A DNA stretch of 64,000 nucleotides from Effrenium voratum (GCA_963377175.1 CAUJNA010000446.1:1912435-1976434); one strand, 5' to 3'. Counted from the first letter of the stretch, positions 10,915 through 23,301 are shown. Notes: generated by a model not told the origin, from the sequence alone. Numbers and translations are program-made.

Positions 10915-13355
10915 TCTTGCGATATGATGGGACCATAGAGGTTTCCACCCAAAGGGAGACTGGCAGCACCTTGGTGAGACTAAGGCTTGTTACGCAGGCC
11001 ACACGCGGGCTATACCTCAGCGGGCCTCCCAGGGGTGTTCCATGAAGGCAACTCATCTGGTGCATGTGTCAGTGTCTCAAATACAAATGTAAGAAAGGTT
11101 GAGCCTTGCAGTTTTGTCTCTGAATAGGAGTCTGTTCGGTTTCTCTTTCAACCGACCCAAAAAGGGTAGCCGACACACTCTTCATGCGGGAGATCTCGTA
11201 AAGTTCAAAGGGCGGCCTACGCCCAACAAGGAATGCCTTTTCTTGAGGCCACAGAAAACGTGGCCTACAAAAGAAACCAGCATGTTCTTGTGCTACGGAT
11301 TGCAGGGGTCCCCTTAAACCTTCAGGACTGCGGCCGACTGAGGCCTCTTCAGGGGATTTTTGGGGGCCAAGGACCAGTAAGGGCCATCACCTGCCAATGG
11401 GCACCCGGCCTGAATCGCTGTTGGATAATGGGGCTTTCAACCACGGCACATGTGAGCAGCGCCGAAACCGCTTCGATTTCACAGCTGGCGGCCAAGCCCC
11501 TGACTGGGCCACAGGCACCTGGCGTTTGAGGCAAGCACACATCCAGGGATTCGTTCACGTGAGCAGGGGGAAAATCAAGGGAAAACCATTTTTCCCCAAC
11601 AGCTGAAAGCTTTGGGGTCTCAGCCCAGATAGGCTCCTGGGGTGGTCCGGGGCGGCCCGGAGGTAAGGTTCCACCAGACCTCCACCAGGGCTCCACATGC
11701 TGTTGAGGACCACCTGAGCTTATTGTTGTTGGAGGGAATCTGGTTGAAAAGGGAGCAAAAATAGAAGAATCAGCATGTTCGGGGGTCCAACTCCCTATCT
11801 TGGAACATAGTCAATTGCTTCAGGCCGAAACAGTACTTCCACTTGTTCCCTTGTAAAACCAAGAGGGGAAAATAAATCACAGTCTGATGCCAGTGGAAGT
11901 TCGTGGATTGCCAAAGATGGCGGAACCGCTCGTTCATCTTTAAGCTGGTCCCAGGTGGATTGTAAACATTGGTCTGCATTTGCGCTTTAGCTCCTCACTG
12001 CCTGAGTGGATGGCCCCAAAAAAGTCCAAACTTCAAATTTACCACCAAAATGGCCCAAACCCAAAAAGTTTGAAGTTCATGAACTCAGGAAGTGATTCTG
12101 GGTGACAAAGCCTGGAAATGAACTGATTTTGGATGCAAACCCCAACACGGATTGCCCCAGTGTGCCGTCTTTGAGCCTTCTTGGCTTTAGCTCTAAAGGG
12201 GTGTCCTGGAATCTATGAAGGACTGAGGAAGTCGGAGGATCGACCAACAGTTGCCAACATGTGCGGCTGGATCCATGCGGCTTCTCTTCTTACCCCTTAA
12301 AACTCCCTGCGCCCTGGGGAAGTTCTCATCTTTTACAGACATATAGCCCATGTTACCCAAAAAGTTGAGAAAAGTTGCGTTTTTAAGAGGTAAGTCTTCC
12401 AGACTCCAACACCCCGTAAGCCTCAAATCAAGAACCAAAGGTTGCCCCGTTTTTGCCGAGCCACCCATTGATTCTCGTCGGACCCCAGAACCAAACGAAA
12501 CGGAGGCCACCCAAAAAAAGGGCCCGGTTTGGGGGGTGTGCCCTTTGGCCCGGTTCCCTAGCTCTCTGCAGGCTGCGAGCCCCTGACGTCAGGCGCTTAG
12601 GCGATTTTTTTTTTCTGTAGCCTATCTTAGGTGAGCCCTCCCAACCAAAAAAGAAGCGGTGAGAAAGTTGGCACGGGGCCTACATCTGTTTCGTTTCCCT
12701 GGTGTCGAATCGGGTTGCATCCACGCGAACAGGCGCCCTTCCGCGGATTTCGTTCTCGCACAAAATGGGAGGCCTCTTGCATCCGCTTGTAAAGCCAAGC
12801 TTGGAGTGGAGTTCCATGGGAACAAAGGGCACTCGTGCTTCGCTCTGCATTTTGAAAGGAAGCCCCCTCAAAAAGGAAACTAGAGGTTTGGGTAAAGGGG
12901 TATCTGTTTGGGGCAGAACTGAAGTTGCCCTTGCAACGTAAGTGTACACCTTGCGAAAGTGCGGTGCCTGCCACGCATACCAATGTCGCGAAAAGCGCGT
13001 GTGTCCGTGCCAATGGTCCCGGCTCCGAGACTCCGCAGCTCCACTTAGCTGTCGCGACCAAGGTAGTATGCGCACATGCGCACAGCTGAACTCAAGCGCA
13101 GGCCCACATTTTCTTGTGCCCGCTTCCATTCCCCAGTTCTCGGATTCATTTTGTTGCTAGCCTCTTCCAACCTTCTTGTCGCGGGAGGACATGCATCCCA
13201 TGGGCGCATTTGCATGCTTCGAGATCAGCTCGGCTGATTTAGCTAAACCGGAAGTTGCCATTCCAGCACCCTCCGACTACCGTCTAATGTTATTTTCGGA
13301 ACTACCGGGTATTTGGCAGTAATGAGGAGTAAACAGTCCATTCTACTGCTTTACT
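10915..13355. other. no gene recognised
   Basis: Several short frames on both strands, none with convincing coding character. A stretch at 12.68-13.1 kb is open in more than one minus frame but I cannot choose between them. Confidence 0.35.
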
Positions 13356-13359
13356 ACTG

Positions 13360-13449
13360 CTAGCTACTGAACGCTCCTTCGATCCTTCTGGAGATAGGCC
13401 CCCGATTCGACATCCACGCCTCCTCGACTTTGGACATTCTGGTGGGCAC
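13360..13449 (-). CDS. candidate terminal exon, unknown protein
   Basis: After a GTGCCAG acceptor at 13,450-13,456 the minus strand reads VPTRMSKVEEAWMSNRGPIS and ends at a TAG at 13,360-13,362. Composition is charged and protein-like. The VPT start recalls the PVPT exons but the rest does not. It could be the last exon of a gene whose other exons I cannot join. Confidence 0.3.
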   Translation of the reverse strand: MPTRMSKVEEAWMSNRGPISRRIEGAFSS

Positions 13450-13527
13450 CTGGCACGGCCCAGGGACTGCCCATACTTCTGGAAAAATAGCTTTGGGAAG
13501 GGCAAACTAGAATTTAGATGGTACATT

Positions 13528-13628
13528 TAAGGATACTTTAGATTGTAACTTAGATGGAAAGCACCATTTAAAAATGGTGCTTTAAGAGTACTTTAGGTTG
13601 TAACTTAGATGGAAAGCAAGAGCACTTT
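13528..13628. repeat. short repeat with internal hairpin
   Basis: TTGTAACTTAGATGGAAAGCA occurs twice (near 13,543 and 13,598), and between the copies AGCACCATTT and AAATGGTGCT form an inverted repeat around a few A residues. The block resembles a small decayed MITE-like sequence. Confidence 0.6.
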
Positions 13629-13629
13629 A

Positions 13630-15425
13630 GAAACAAAATGGTACTCTGTACTGGGCAACTCTGGGCGTCCGTTTCCACCAGTGAAACAGTTTACAGTCAT
13701 GAGTCATCGCCATGCGACTGCCTGTTGCAAACGCGAAGAAAAGCCCCTGCGGACTGCCTGGGCCCTTGAAAGTGGTTGCATGTTCAAAGGTTCTCAACGA
13801 CAAATGTGGCGGAGAATTAACCGCCATAGCTGGTTTTTTTGGAAAAATGCTGCAGGATTGTTCATCAAGCAACAACAAAAAACAACAGCTGTTCCTTGCC
13901 GAAGAACATGTTGTCGGTGGGGACTTCTGTTCCACGCTAGCAAATGCCAGGATAGCCAATGCGTTTGAATTATTGTAGAACTGCAACAAGGACATGCACA
14001 GTGCCCCAAACTTGCGGTGCTGAGACAACGCATTAGCAATGCGTTAAATGGTTGGATCTAGCGAAATAAAGCTACACACCGTTTACGTAAAGTTAGGAAG
14101 ACCCAACTTACACAGAATCTAGCCTCAAGAAGTACCTCTATCAATTTATGTCCCCTTTGACATGCCACGAAACAAACATCCGATGAAAATCATGCGAGCA
14201 TGGCCAAATATGTTTGAACCACTCTGCCTCAAGGCCAAGCAGGGTTTCAACTCGAGCTCTCTGGTGCAAACAAAATCTCAAGGAAAAGTATAATTCAAGC
14301 CCTAGGGGTCGGATCGCTGCAGACCTCTCAAGACCTACCGTAACTTTGGAGCCCCATCCGTCGATCGGACCCGGGAGATCAGAGTTTCTAGTACTGCTCG
14401 GAGGGCCTTGGTCACCCAAAACACGAGATACCCGCCTCGTCCCGCGTGGGCTGTGTCTCTTGACGAGTCTCAGTGTCGGTGTGTGCCTGGAGCGATGCAC
14501 AAGACTGGTGCACGATTAATTCCCACATGTCACATAAAGAAAGCACCTGTAATCACACAACCCTGGCAATGTCTGGTAGTTGCGGTAAATTACACAATTT
14601 CATTTGCGCCTTACCTGCAATATTCAGGGCATCCACTGTGGCAACACCGACAGCGACTGAACTAAATGCCATCACATGCATGTTCCGACCCAATGACTTG
14701 GTCACCAACTCGGGTGGTCCTAGATGACCACTGTCCTGCAAAAAGGGAGCCTCTGCTGGGTTTGAGGTTTGTCGGGAGGGTGTCTCATTTCACCTTCCGC
14801 CCGGAGCACACCTCTTCCATCTCACTCCTTCCTTTGAAAGCAAAACCGTTGCTTTGCGGCAGCCCGCTGGCCACACCTCAAACGAGCCAAACTCAACACA
14901 ACACGTGTCAACATAAGTTGCGAGCGGCTCGTGTCAAAATCTTCGGGACCCTTCCAAACGGGAGAGACAGGGAAAAGCGTGCGAGCTTTTGAGGTCGACC
15001 CAAAAAGAAACACCTACAAGTGTCTGGATGATGTGCAACCCAAAACCTTTAATTTAAGTCTTGTCTACCACCACGTGTTAACGATATGTTCAGTTTGCAG
15101 GCAAAGGCGCTTCAGATACTACCAATAGCTTGACCAGGATAAATCAGATTCAAGCCTTGAGACAACTTCAAATGAGTAGTTGTTCTCTCTTTTTTTATCT
15201 ACAACCTACTCCCCTACAAAACGGAAGGAACCCGAAAGGGGTCTGATTCCCTAAGGGAGCTTCCTCTAGTGCTGGTGTGATGGGTTTGCACCCAAAAATT
15301 GTGTTTTTTTTGGGGGGAGTGAGCCCGGAAAATGGTGGTATGTTCCTGTTTCCCCTTTCAAACAACCCAAAAAAGGGGCATCCTCAAAAAAAACACACCC
15401 AAAACCGGCTTCCCGCAACGGTTTA
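13630..15425. other. no gene recognised
   Basis: Frames up to about 130 codons overlap on both strands without recognisable motifs or preferred strand. Nothing else is supported. Confidence 0.35.
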
Positions 15426-15428
15426 CAC

Positions 15429-15523
15429 AACGGAAGCCGCATCTCTCGAGCTTGACCGGTTTCCGTTTCGCCTCTCGCGCCGGTGACGTGGGGCTCGGCT
15501 TGTCCGTGGGCACCGGCAGCTCG
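15429..15523 (-). CDS. probable exon of the Pro/Ser/Thr-rich (PVPT) family
   Basis: The minus strand has an acceptor TCCCCCAG directly before CGAGCTG, then ELPVPTDKPSPTSPAREAKR and a basic end, with a GT donor (GTGTAAAC) at 15,428. Compared with the copy at 18.7 kb the first 45 bases differ only at third codon positions or between two serine codons, so the peptide has been kept while the DNA drifted. This is the best evidence for coding in the left third of the window. Function unknown; a disordered, phosphorylatable linker is likely. Confidence 0.5.
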
Positions 15524-15529
15524 CTGGGG

Positions 15530-18500
15530 GACTTGGCCTCGCGAGTTTGCCGGCTCCAAATCCATCGAGGGTAGGGAAGCCCCGTGAATTGGTTTCAAAC
15601 CCAGAACAAGGGGAACCCGAACTCACACGCCCATATGGCCCATTCATGTGTCATTCATTCTGTTTCGGCACGGAAATCGAAAAGGCATTCATTTCACTTC
15701 GGTGCGCCTGCAAAACCAAAGGTAACTTTTGGGAGTGGGTTAGGCAAACCAAAACCGGGTCCCTTGGTGCGCTTTCAGAATGGCTTTCTGGGCCATGTTC
15801 CAAAATCAAAATGTCAAAGGTCGAACCAGAAACCGTCCAAATTAGACACAATCTCTGAATACTGGCAAGTGGGCCAAGGCCGCCAAAGCTGAAATTCACA
15901 TTGAACACGATTCACAGGAAGCCAAGACACATCTTAAATCATCTCATGGGATCGGACCCCGCTTGCAAAAAGAGCCTTCAGTTTCGGCAACTTCCAACGC
16001 CCAAGACCTGATGGTTCTTCGGGACTTCTTCGCTGCATGGGTGCCTCTTTTTTCCTATTAAAACTCCCCAAAATGGGGGGTGTTCCGGTTGGTGCTTCTG
16101 TAAAACCAACCAACACGGATACCCTCACAAAAACAAAAAAACATACCCAGATGGTTAGTAAGCCTAGATATAAAAGTTTTTGCGGGGCTTAGCCGGAGGT
16201 TACTTGAGGTTACTGCTTAGCCGCTCAGCTGTTAGTCCTCGACCATCGTCGAAAATTCAAGCACTGTCACGCCGCGTTTCAACGGGGGTCATGACCCGTT
16301 TTTGTCGAAGAGGAGAACAGCTGGTTCCTTTTGGCCTAGGTCGCGGTCTCACAAACAGGGGTGCCTTTTGGGAGAAAACTCTGCAAAACGAACCCAGCAA
16401 TGGCCTGTTCCCCCCTAAACAAGTCCCGCAGCTTCTCAACTCGTGAGATAAACCAAGGTTCCTCAGAAGATGAGGGTGTCGCATCCCATGACTGCTGAAC
16501 ACATTGCTCCCAACAGACACGTGCAAACTAGGAGTTCTGCACACAGGGAAAAAAAAACGACCGCCCTCCCGGGGCCTGTTGCGCCCTCTTGGGTGGTGGG
16601 GGCGGCGCCGGAGGCAACCGCGACGGCGCCTGCCGGAGCCCGGGACGAGGTGCTGCGTGTGAGGCTTGGCTGGCAAATATGCGTATATATATATATATAT
16701 ACATATGTATGATTTACATACCTTCATCTGCTCTCTCCCTTAAAAAGACTAGGTGCTCACGAGTGTTCAAGCTGAACAGCAAAAAGTTAAAGCCCCCCCA
16801 AACAAACAAAGCAGTTCCGCCAATGTTATTCTTTTAGTTTTCATGGGTCCAAAATTCATTTTTGTTTTACGAGTTTTCTTCCATATACTCGCGAAACGCA
16901 AAACGTAAAAGTAAATCCACCAGTCCCATACCCCACCGGAAGACTTGTTTTACATCATGACAAATTACGTAGTTTACCCCAGCAAAAGGAACAACCCAAA
17001 CTCCTTAAAGTAAGACTTGTGCTAGTTCAAAACTTCTGGCAGTTTTCCTTTGTTCCTTTCTTCTTTTACCGGGGACAAGTGAAAGAGTCAAACTGCCTGA
17101 AGCAAAAGTCTATTGCTGTTGGAAGTTGGAAGTGTGTAGGTTTCCTGTGGAAAGTAAAAGGACGGACAACTCCCTGACGTAAAACAAAAAACAAGCTTTA
17201 GTTGTTGTCGGTTTTGCTTGCATGGGACCAAAAGTTTGCTTGTTTACTTGTATACTTGTTTGCTTTTCGCAGTGGTGGTAAACAGCTAAAACTGCCTGAA
17301 GTGGAATCGCGCCCCTTTTCAGAGTTGTTTGGCATGTTATCCCTGTACTGGCTCTACGAGGCGGACAACCTAGGCTTAACAAAGCAAGTCCATATAGGAG
17401 TCCACAATGCTAAGTCAACATTAAACACGTATTGCACTAATGCTAAGGCAGTTGTCCGTTTTCACTTTCCCCAGCAAACCTATATAACACGAACACAACA
17501 GCAAAAAATAAGACAGTCTCTGAATCAGGCAGTTTCCCTCTTGTGCTTTTTATTTCCGGGACATGTAAAAGTTAAGAAAGGAAAAGGTAAACGGTTGCAC
17601 CTATGAAAAAGTACAGCAACAAGTAAAACTGGCTGAAGTAAAACATGCTTTCCTCTTGAGGCTTTACTTTTTGAATGTTTACTAAGGAAATGTCAAAAAC
17701 AACTATGCCTGAAGTGACACGACAAAAGTGTCAAATTGGGTGTGGTACTATTTGTTTACCTTTACTGGCGAACAGTAATACAAGTAACACTACGCGAAGC
17801 AAAAGACATACTTTTGGTAGTTCTACTTTTTACTTATCATGGCTGCAAGGGTTTTACGTTTTACCTGTTTACCTTTAGTTGGGAGAAGTAAAACAAAAGA
17901 CTCCCTCAAGTGAAACAGCATTACTTTAGGAGTTCTATATGTTCACTTCTCATAGGGCCATAAGTTTGACTTTTTACTTGTTTACTTTTACTGGAGAATC
18001 GTGGAACAGTTGCCATAAACAAACAAATCGTCTCGGTTGCATGACGTTTGGGTGTTTGTCCAGAGGGTTTCGCGCAGGGCTATTGCACTTTCGTATGTGT
18101 GTGCGCGCATTTGCCCACTGTTGGAGTTGAACCGAAGGTGCCATCAAGAATCCTGTGGGAACTCTTGGGATACCTTGGGTTAACCGATGCCAAGAGGCAT
18201 GGTCTCTTTCGCTTTCATCACCCCCCAAAAAGGGTGCCCTGGACCAAGACCTACCCATATTGCCTAGAAGAAGCCTGAGAATAGGCTCCACTAAAGGAGA
18301 ACTCCCCTTGTTTCAGCTTGTGTGCTGGGAGGGATGAATCTTTTTGCTAGTGTTGTTCAAAATCAATTAAATGATTAGATAAGGAAGTTGATGCTTCTGT
18401 TAAACCCAAAACAATGGACAGGGACCTGGGCTGCCCTCAGATCCCCCACTAAAAGTTTAACTTTCATTGGGCTAAATGGAAACTACCACTAAACACTAAA

Positions 18501-18640
18501 AGGCCAAAAAGCTAAGGAACCGGATGGCTGGGAGCCACCAAGGGATATGGGTCAAATCAAACCAGGGAACCGCAGGTGTTAGTCCTTGTTTCCATTTTCC
18601 AGGGTTCCAGTTGCACCAATTTTTGACCCACGCCCATATC
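15530..18640. other. no gene recognised; GC island and decayed repeats
   Basis: A GC-rich island at 16,560-16,670 is open on both strands (plus: AGARDEVLRVRLGWQ; minus: Pro-rich) and could be an exon. At 17.0-18.0 kb diverged copies of an ACTGCCTGAAGT-like motif recur beside AAGTAAAAC and TTTACTTG at irregular spacing, suggesting a decayed repeat. A short TA tract lies at 16,684-16,706. Confidence 0.35.
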
Positions 18641-18649
18641 AATGGACAG

Positions 18650-18731
18650 GGGCCAAAGGAAAAGGGCGGCCTCCTCTGGCCGCCGCGCGGGGGAGGTGGG
18701 GGAAGGCTTATCCGTCGGCACCGGCAGCTCG
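18650..18731 (-). CDS. probable exon of the Pro/Ser/Thr-rich (PVPT) family
   Basis: An acceptor CTCACCTAG precedes CGAGCTG exactly as in the 15.5-kb copy; the frame reads ELPVPTDKPSPTSPARRPEE. The 3' border is not fixed. The same splice acceptor position, reading frame and orientation in copies 3 kb apart argues for a duplicated exon, either tandem exons of one gene or related genes in a row. Confidence 0.5.
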
Positions 18732-18739
18732 CTAGGTGA

Positions 18740-20790
18740 GGGGCGCTGGCCCTGGCGTGAGCTCAGCATGAAGGGTCCGAGCCGATTTCTCCATCCCAAA
18801 GCAAACCCGAAACACCAACAATCGAGAAACAACCCCAAGAAATCCCAAGAAACATGTCGCAACATTTCATAGAAACATGCCATTCTTTTCGACGTACCTT
18901 GGCACCAACTCAGAAGGCGATAATTAGGTGATCTGGATAAGAGCTATTGGTTCCCTAATAACTAACCATGGATACGATACAACCTTTCCTAACCTTTGAA
19001 ATTTCTATGTTATGTGGGTTGAACGAATCTCATAGTTCCTGGCGCCCCTCCCCGAACGACCCAAACACATCAACCCCGGAAAATTCTGTTTAGCTGTTCC
19101 AAAGACGTGGAAACCCCTCGAAGAAAACACAAGAACTAGACCGGACACATGTGGCTCCTCCTTTTCTGAGGGAGCCCTTTGGCTGGTTTTCACAAACAAA
19201 AAGGCACCGGGATAAGAACCAATTTTGAGGGTCGCCAAGTTTGAGACAAAGCCATGTGGCAAATGACTCCATTGAAGTTTTGAGGGACCAAGATAAGTAT
19301 GAGAAAACAAAAGAAGACGCATCCTTCAAACCCAACAGGGTCTTTAGCCTACGTAAAGCGACTGGTCCGTAAAGGTGGTCGTCTCTCATTTCAAGGTTTT
19401 TGGGGGCAAGTGAACTACAAGAACGGCACAGCAGGCAGGATTCTGAAGGCTGATCCCTTCTTGGTTCTCTTCACTGTTGGTCTCCCAAGACCCTCTCAAA
19501 CAGATCGAACTTTTGGGTTCCCGGCAAGGCAATCTGCAGGCCGTTCCGTAGCATTCCAGAAATTTGGGTGGTTTCGTGGTCGGATCGCCTTTTGTGGGTG
19601 TTTTGCCCATCTAATCAGGAACCCGCCTCCCCTTGCCAAGCGGGGAACGAATCGGACTCAGCTCCGGAGTTTACTTGAGGAACCTCACCTCGTAGCTTCT
19701 CTGCCACGAAAAAAGGTAGCCCAACAAGTGAGCCACAATCGAAACCTGGTACAAAAATGGTGAACCCAGAACCATGTAAAGAATTAAGAAGGCGGAATTC
19801 CGCAACTATTTCTGGCTGGGACTGCCCCTTACTAACCTTCATCTACCCGGGTTTTGAGCACGTGGCTCAAGTGGTACTGAAGCCCAGGAACTAGGGTGAG
19901 GTATTCTTGAAATCTATGAATGCGGTTGGTCTTAAATGTGTGTCAACATATTCTCGGTTGCTTTCTGCTCCTGCTAAAAGTTTAACCTTTTGTGGTTTAA
20001 TGGAAGACCCAGTAGGTGGCAAACAAACAGTGAAAGTCCTAACATCCAAGCAAAATGCGCCAAAGTATTTGTTGCGGGGTCCACCTTCCAACGCGATCCG
20101 GCCTCAAGTCTGCGGCGTACCACTGGCGGGAAGGAGACAGGAGCGTCGTCCTTGCCGTAGCTTTTGCCTTGCGGTTTGTCTCAGGACAACTTGACCCCCA
20201 AATGCTTGCTCTGCTTTTGTCACGTGGATCTGAACTTTCTCCTTGGACTTCCCATCGTGCGAAGCCCAGAGAAGTGAGGAAAAGAAAGCGGGCCAACACA
20301 AGACACACACCAATTGCCAGCCATTTATGTTTCTCACACTTACAGCTTGGTTTCCAAAGTAAGCGAGCCATAATTAAAACCTAGCATTCACAAGTCTGCC
20401 CAAAACTAATGGAAGAGGGCAGAACCCCACAACTATCAATGAATTAAATCGTTCAGGACCTGGACTCAACAAGGGCGAAACTGGAAAGCCTGTTTCGCCC
20501 GAAGGGAAACCAGAAAGAAAATCACAAGCCAAACCCCAAAGGAGCTGTGCTTTTGCATGCTCTCATTTTGTCCAATGAAAACTGTTCAATCTCCCGCCGA
20601 CCCTTCCGCGGCGTGAACCGTTGCAGCCGAGGGTTTATTTTGCCTCCGGACGGCCAGAGTTTTGATCATTCTGCAGATTGTGTTGCTAAACGCAGAAACT
20701 TTCCGCGCTTCCGCAAGGAAAACCGGTCAGCGAACCTTCCGCGACTCTCTCTTGGTAAAGCGACCAAATCAAAAAAATACAAAACGCTAC
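18740..20790. other. no gene recognised
   Basis: Short overlapping frames only. I see no splice-bordered island, simple repeat or RNA gene that I can support. Confidence 0.35.
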
Positions 20791-20791
20791 T

Positions 20792-21274
20792 CTAAGCCCG
20801 AAAGCAAAAAAAGAAGAAGCCAAAACAACAAAAATAGCTTGATTTGCTCTGTGCAACTAAGTTGCCATAGTCCTTGCCAGCACCTTTGAAGCCCTTGCCA
20901 TCGCCCTTGTAGTCCTTGCCAGCACCTTTGAAATCCTTGCCAGCGCCTTTGAAATCCTTGCCAGCGCCTTTGTAATCCTTGCCAGCGCCTTTGTAGCCTT
21001 TGTAGCCCTTCCCATCGCCTTTGTAGTCCTTGCCAAAGCCTTTGTAATCCTTGCCAGCGCCTTTGTAATCCTTGCCAGCGCCTTTGTAGCCTTTTCCATC
21101 GCCTTTGTAGCCCTTGCCATATCCAGAACCACTCGAGCCCCCGTAGCTGAATCCGTAGTCGTAGCCGGAACCCGGCTGAAATCGAGGAACCACCTGGGAC
21201 TGGCGGGCAAGGCATGTGAGTTGACAAGCTAACAGGCAAGCACAAGAAATCACGAGCAAACGAAGAAACCCATT
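20792..21274 (-). CDS. secreted-type repeat protein with GKDYKGA heptads
   Basis: The minus strand encodes a hydrophobic leader (RLLVISCACLLACQLTCLA, a plausible signal peptide), a spacer rich in Gly/Tyr/Ser, then about 15 degenerate units of GKDYKGA/GKGYKGD/GKDFKGA, and a short Cys/Phe tail before a stop. Differences among the 21-base units fall mostly at third positions of this frame or exchange Tyr for Phe, which favours it over the other open frames. Lys/Tyr/Gly repeats suggest an extracellular, possibly cross-linked or adhesive protein; that is inference. The nearest ATG (21,273) is one base out of frame with the leader, so the start is missing, lies in an upstream exon, or has been hit by an indel. 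Confidence 0.55.
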   Translation of the reverse strand, partial: NGFLRLLVISCACLLACQLTCLARQSQVVPRFQPGSGYDYGFSYGGSSGSGYGKGYKGDGKGYKGAGKDYKGAGKDYKGFGKDYKGDGKGYKGYKGAGKDYKGAGKDFKGAGKDFKGAGKDYKGDGKGFKGAGKDYGNLVAQSKSSYFCCFGFFFFCFRA

Positions 21275-21279
21275 TTAAC

Positions 21280-22205
21280 GAGGAACTCACAGGAAGCACC
21301 TGAGGCCCAAAGCCAAACTGTAGATGTGACCAGTCGTTTTCCTCTGCTTTCCAAGATGCAAGCGTAGTCAAACCACATGCAAAAGAAACAAACGACAGGA
21401 TTCGGTGGATTCTTGCACGGTTGCCGGATGGACAAAATCCACTTCGCTCCAGTTGGTAGGTGGTTTGTCCCAGTATTCATAGGGCTTCATCCCAACTGGT
21501 GCGTTGCGTGGAAATTGTTTATTTACAGCAGGACGGTGTGACCTCTGGGAGGGGCATCCACGCCTCCAACTATCCAAAGGCTCAACCATGTACACCTGGA
21601 GTAGGTGCCCTTGAGTCATACCACGCATCCATATAATCACTTCATGATTATTGTATGAATCTGTCAGGTTTCAAGGTACCTTTTTTGGCACATGCCCCAT
21701 GTAGCACTTCGGCAAGTTGACACTTGCCCGTGGCAAAGCCCGCCTCCAGTGGCTGCACATCCTCCTCCTGACTGCTTCTGGGAGCCAATGAAGCAGCCGC
21801 GGTTGACTGAGCTTACCATTCCTATCAACTTAAAGCTCCCACAGGTCGACTTCCATTTGCTTAAGCCCCTTGGAGAAAGTACACACATATTTCCAGTGGT
21901 GATAAATTCGCTTCAAATCGAACACTGGGACATAAAACATGTTCTAAAGCAAATGGCAGCATGCCCATTTGTAGATGAGTCTCCTGTCGAAAGGCCTCCA
22001 GCATACATCTGCCAATCACTACTATTTTCCCGGGCAGCTGCGCAAAACATGGCCCCACCCTTAAAGGGGGTGGACGGGGGGGGGGGTGAAATTTCACATG
22101 GACGGGGGGTCCATAGCAGATTTCATTTATTTCGGGGGGGTTTGAGGCCTTGAAACCCCCAAGAAACATCAAGAAGCCAAATGAAGCCAAAGATGTAATA
22201 TGGCG
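21280..22205. other. no gene recognised; G-run
   Basis: Open frames on both strands without motifs. Homopolymer G runs lie at about 22,077-22,085 and 22,134-22,140. Confidence 0.35.
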
Positions 22206-22209
22206 CAAC

Positions 22210-22335
22210 TTTCTGCGCGCACCTCCGCAAGCCGTGAGACTTTGTTGGTTGTAGTGTCAGACCGCGGATTGCTTCCATTTGCTTCCACACCGTTGTCGCA
22301 GGCAACAAACAGAAAAACTGTGAAAAACTGACAAC
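22210..22335 (-). CDS. weak exon candidate
   Basis: The minus strand reads CDNGVEANGSNPRSDTTTNK and continues with KVSRLAEVRAES after a T-rich stretch. The composition is hydrophilic and protein-like, and a longer open frame extends upstream to about 22,670, but splice borders are unclear. No function can be named. Confidence 0.25.
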
Positions 22336-22339
22336 ACCG

Positions 22340-23120
22340 AACTTCCCAAATTCTGGCAGACAACGGCTCGCTCTTCAAGAACTCAGCGTGCTCCCAAAGG
22401 CACGACCAGCTGATTTTGCTGGCGTGCTCAGATGTCGTGCCTGGCGCGCCAGACTGCCAAAACACGCAGAGTCCTGCGTCCTGATTTGCCCAGTTTTTGG
22501 GGACTTTTTTGAGGAAAACCATGGAAAACATTGGAAAACCGCAACAGACTTGGAGCCATGTTTTTCTGAGGGGCGAACCCTGAGGAAGTTTGCTAGGCAA
22601 GTAGCCAACATGGACTTGAACGCCTATTTGTTGGGGGGGCATGGGGGGGGGGGGGAAGACCATGGGGTCCATATGGGTCCATACACGAACTGATGGCTAC
22701 GTTCGATCAACCAATGCAAGTGGCAACGCCCGTTGCAAAACATGTCGGGCAGGCTTGGTTCGAGCTGGGTTGGCATGGGCTGGCCTCAAGCGCTTCTGCT
22801 GCGACTAGCAAGAACTCCACAAGTATGCCCACATATGCCCACACGCAAATGCAAAAAGTTGCGATTAAGCTGCAAAGTCGCTTTTCTGCCCCACTTCTGC
22901 CCCACCCCTGCTGCGCAAGTGCTTGGATCAATTTTGATCACTCCCGGCAGCAAAACCTCATCTTACCTCCATTTGCATGAGGCGCGTGAGAAAACGCTTT
23001 CCAATATGCAACAATATGCAACACTTCTTAGCTGTGGCGGGTTCTGATTGCAAAGCGCCACAAACGACTGAGCTAACGTGGGCAAATGGAAGCGCTTAGG
23101 CTTGAGGTCTACCCATGTCT
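22340..23120. other. no gene recognised; G-run
   Basis: A G run of about 12 bases lies at 22,647-22,658. Frames overlap on both strands and none is convincing. Around 23 kb the sequence character changes: from here rightwards introns consist of short imperfect repeats with CA and TATA words. Confidence 0.35.
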
Positions 23121-23123
23121 ACC

Positions 23124-23216
23124 CTAAGATGGCTTCACCATCAGCACCGGAGGGCCGAGGTACTCCACATGTTTCGCAAAAGCTGCCACCCGCTTCAGTG
23201 CTGCCTCACCTCGGCA
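23124..23216 (-). CDS. probable exon, unknown protein
   Basis: The minus strand reads CRGEAALKRVAAFAKHVEYL followed by GPPVLMVKPS and a stop at 23,124-23,126. The alternating charged and hydrophobic residues are typical of a folded domain. It may be the 3' end of the minus-strand gene whose larger exons lie upstream at higher coordinates. A GGTGAGG near 23,211 could instead be a splice donor, so the strand is firmer than the borders. Confidence 0.4.
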   Translation of the reverse strand, partial: CRGEAALKRVAAFAKHVEYLGPPVLMVKPS

Positions 23217-23301
23217 CCAGTGAAGGCGAAACGCAGATTTCAAGAAAAAGGATGAAAAAAAGACCGACGGAAAAGGGCCCGGCAGCATGTTGTTATTTCT
23301 A

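Noticed and set aside
15429..18760. Plus-strand reading GLSVGTGSSLG shared by the two GC islands
   Set aside because: It looked conserved, but the minus reading keeps more residues identical (Ser codons AGC/TCC), extends to the 6.0-kb copy and has matching acceptors.
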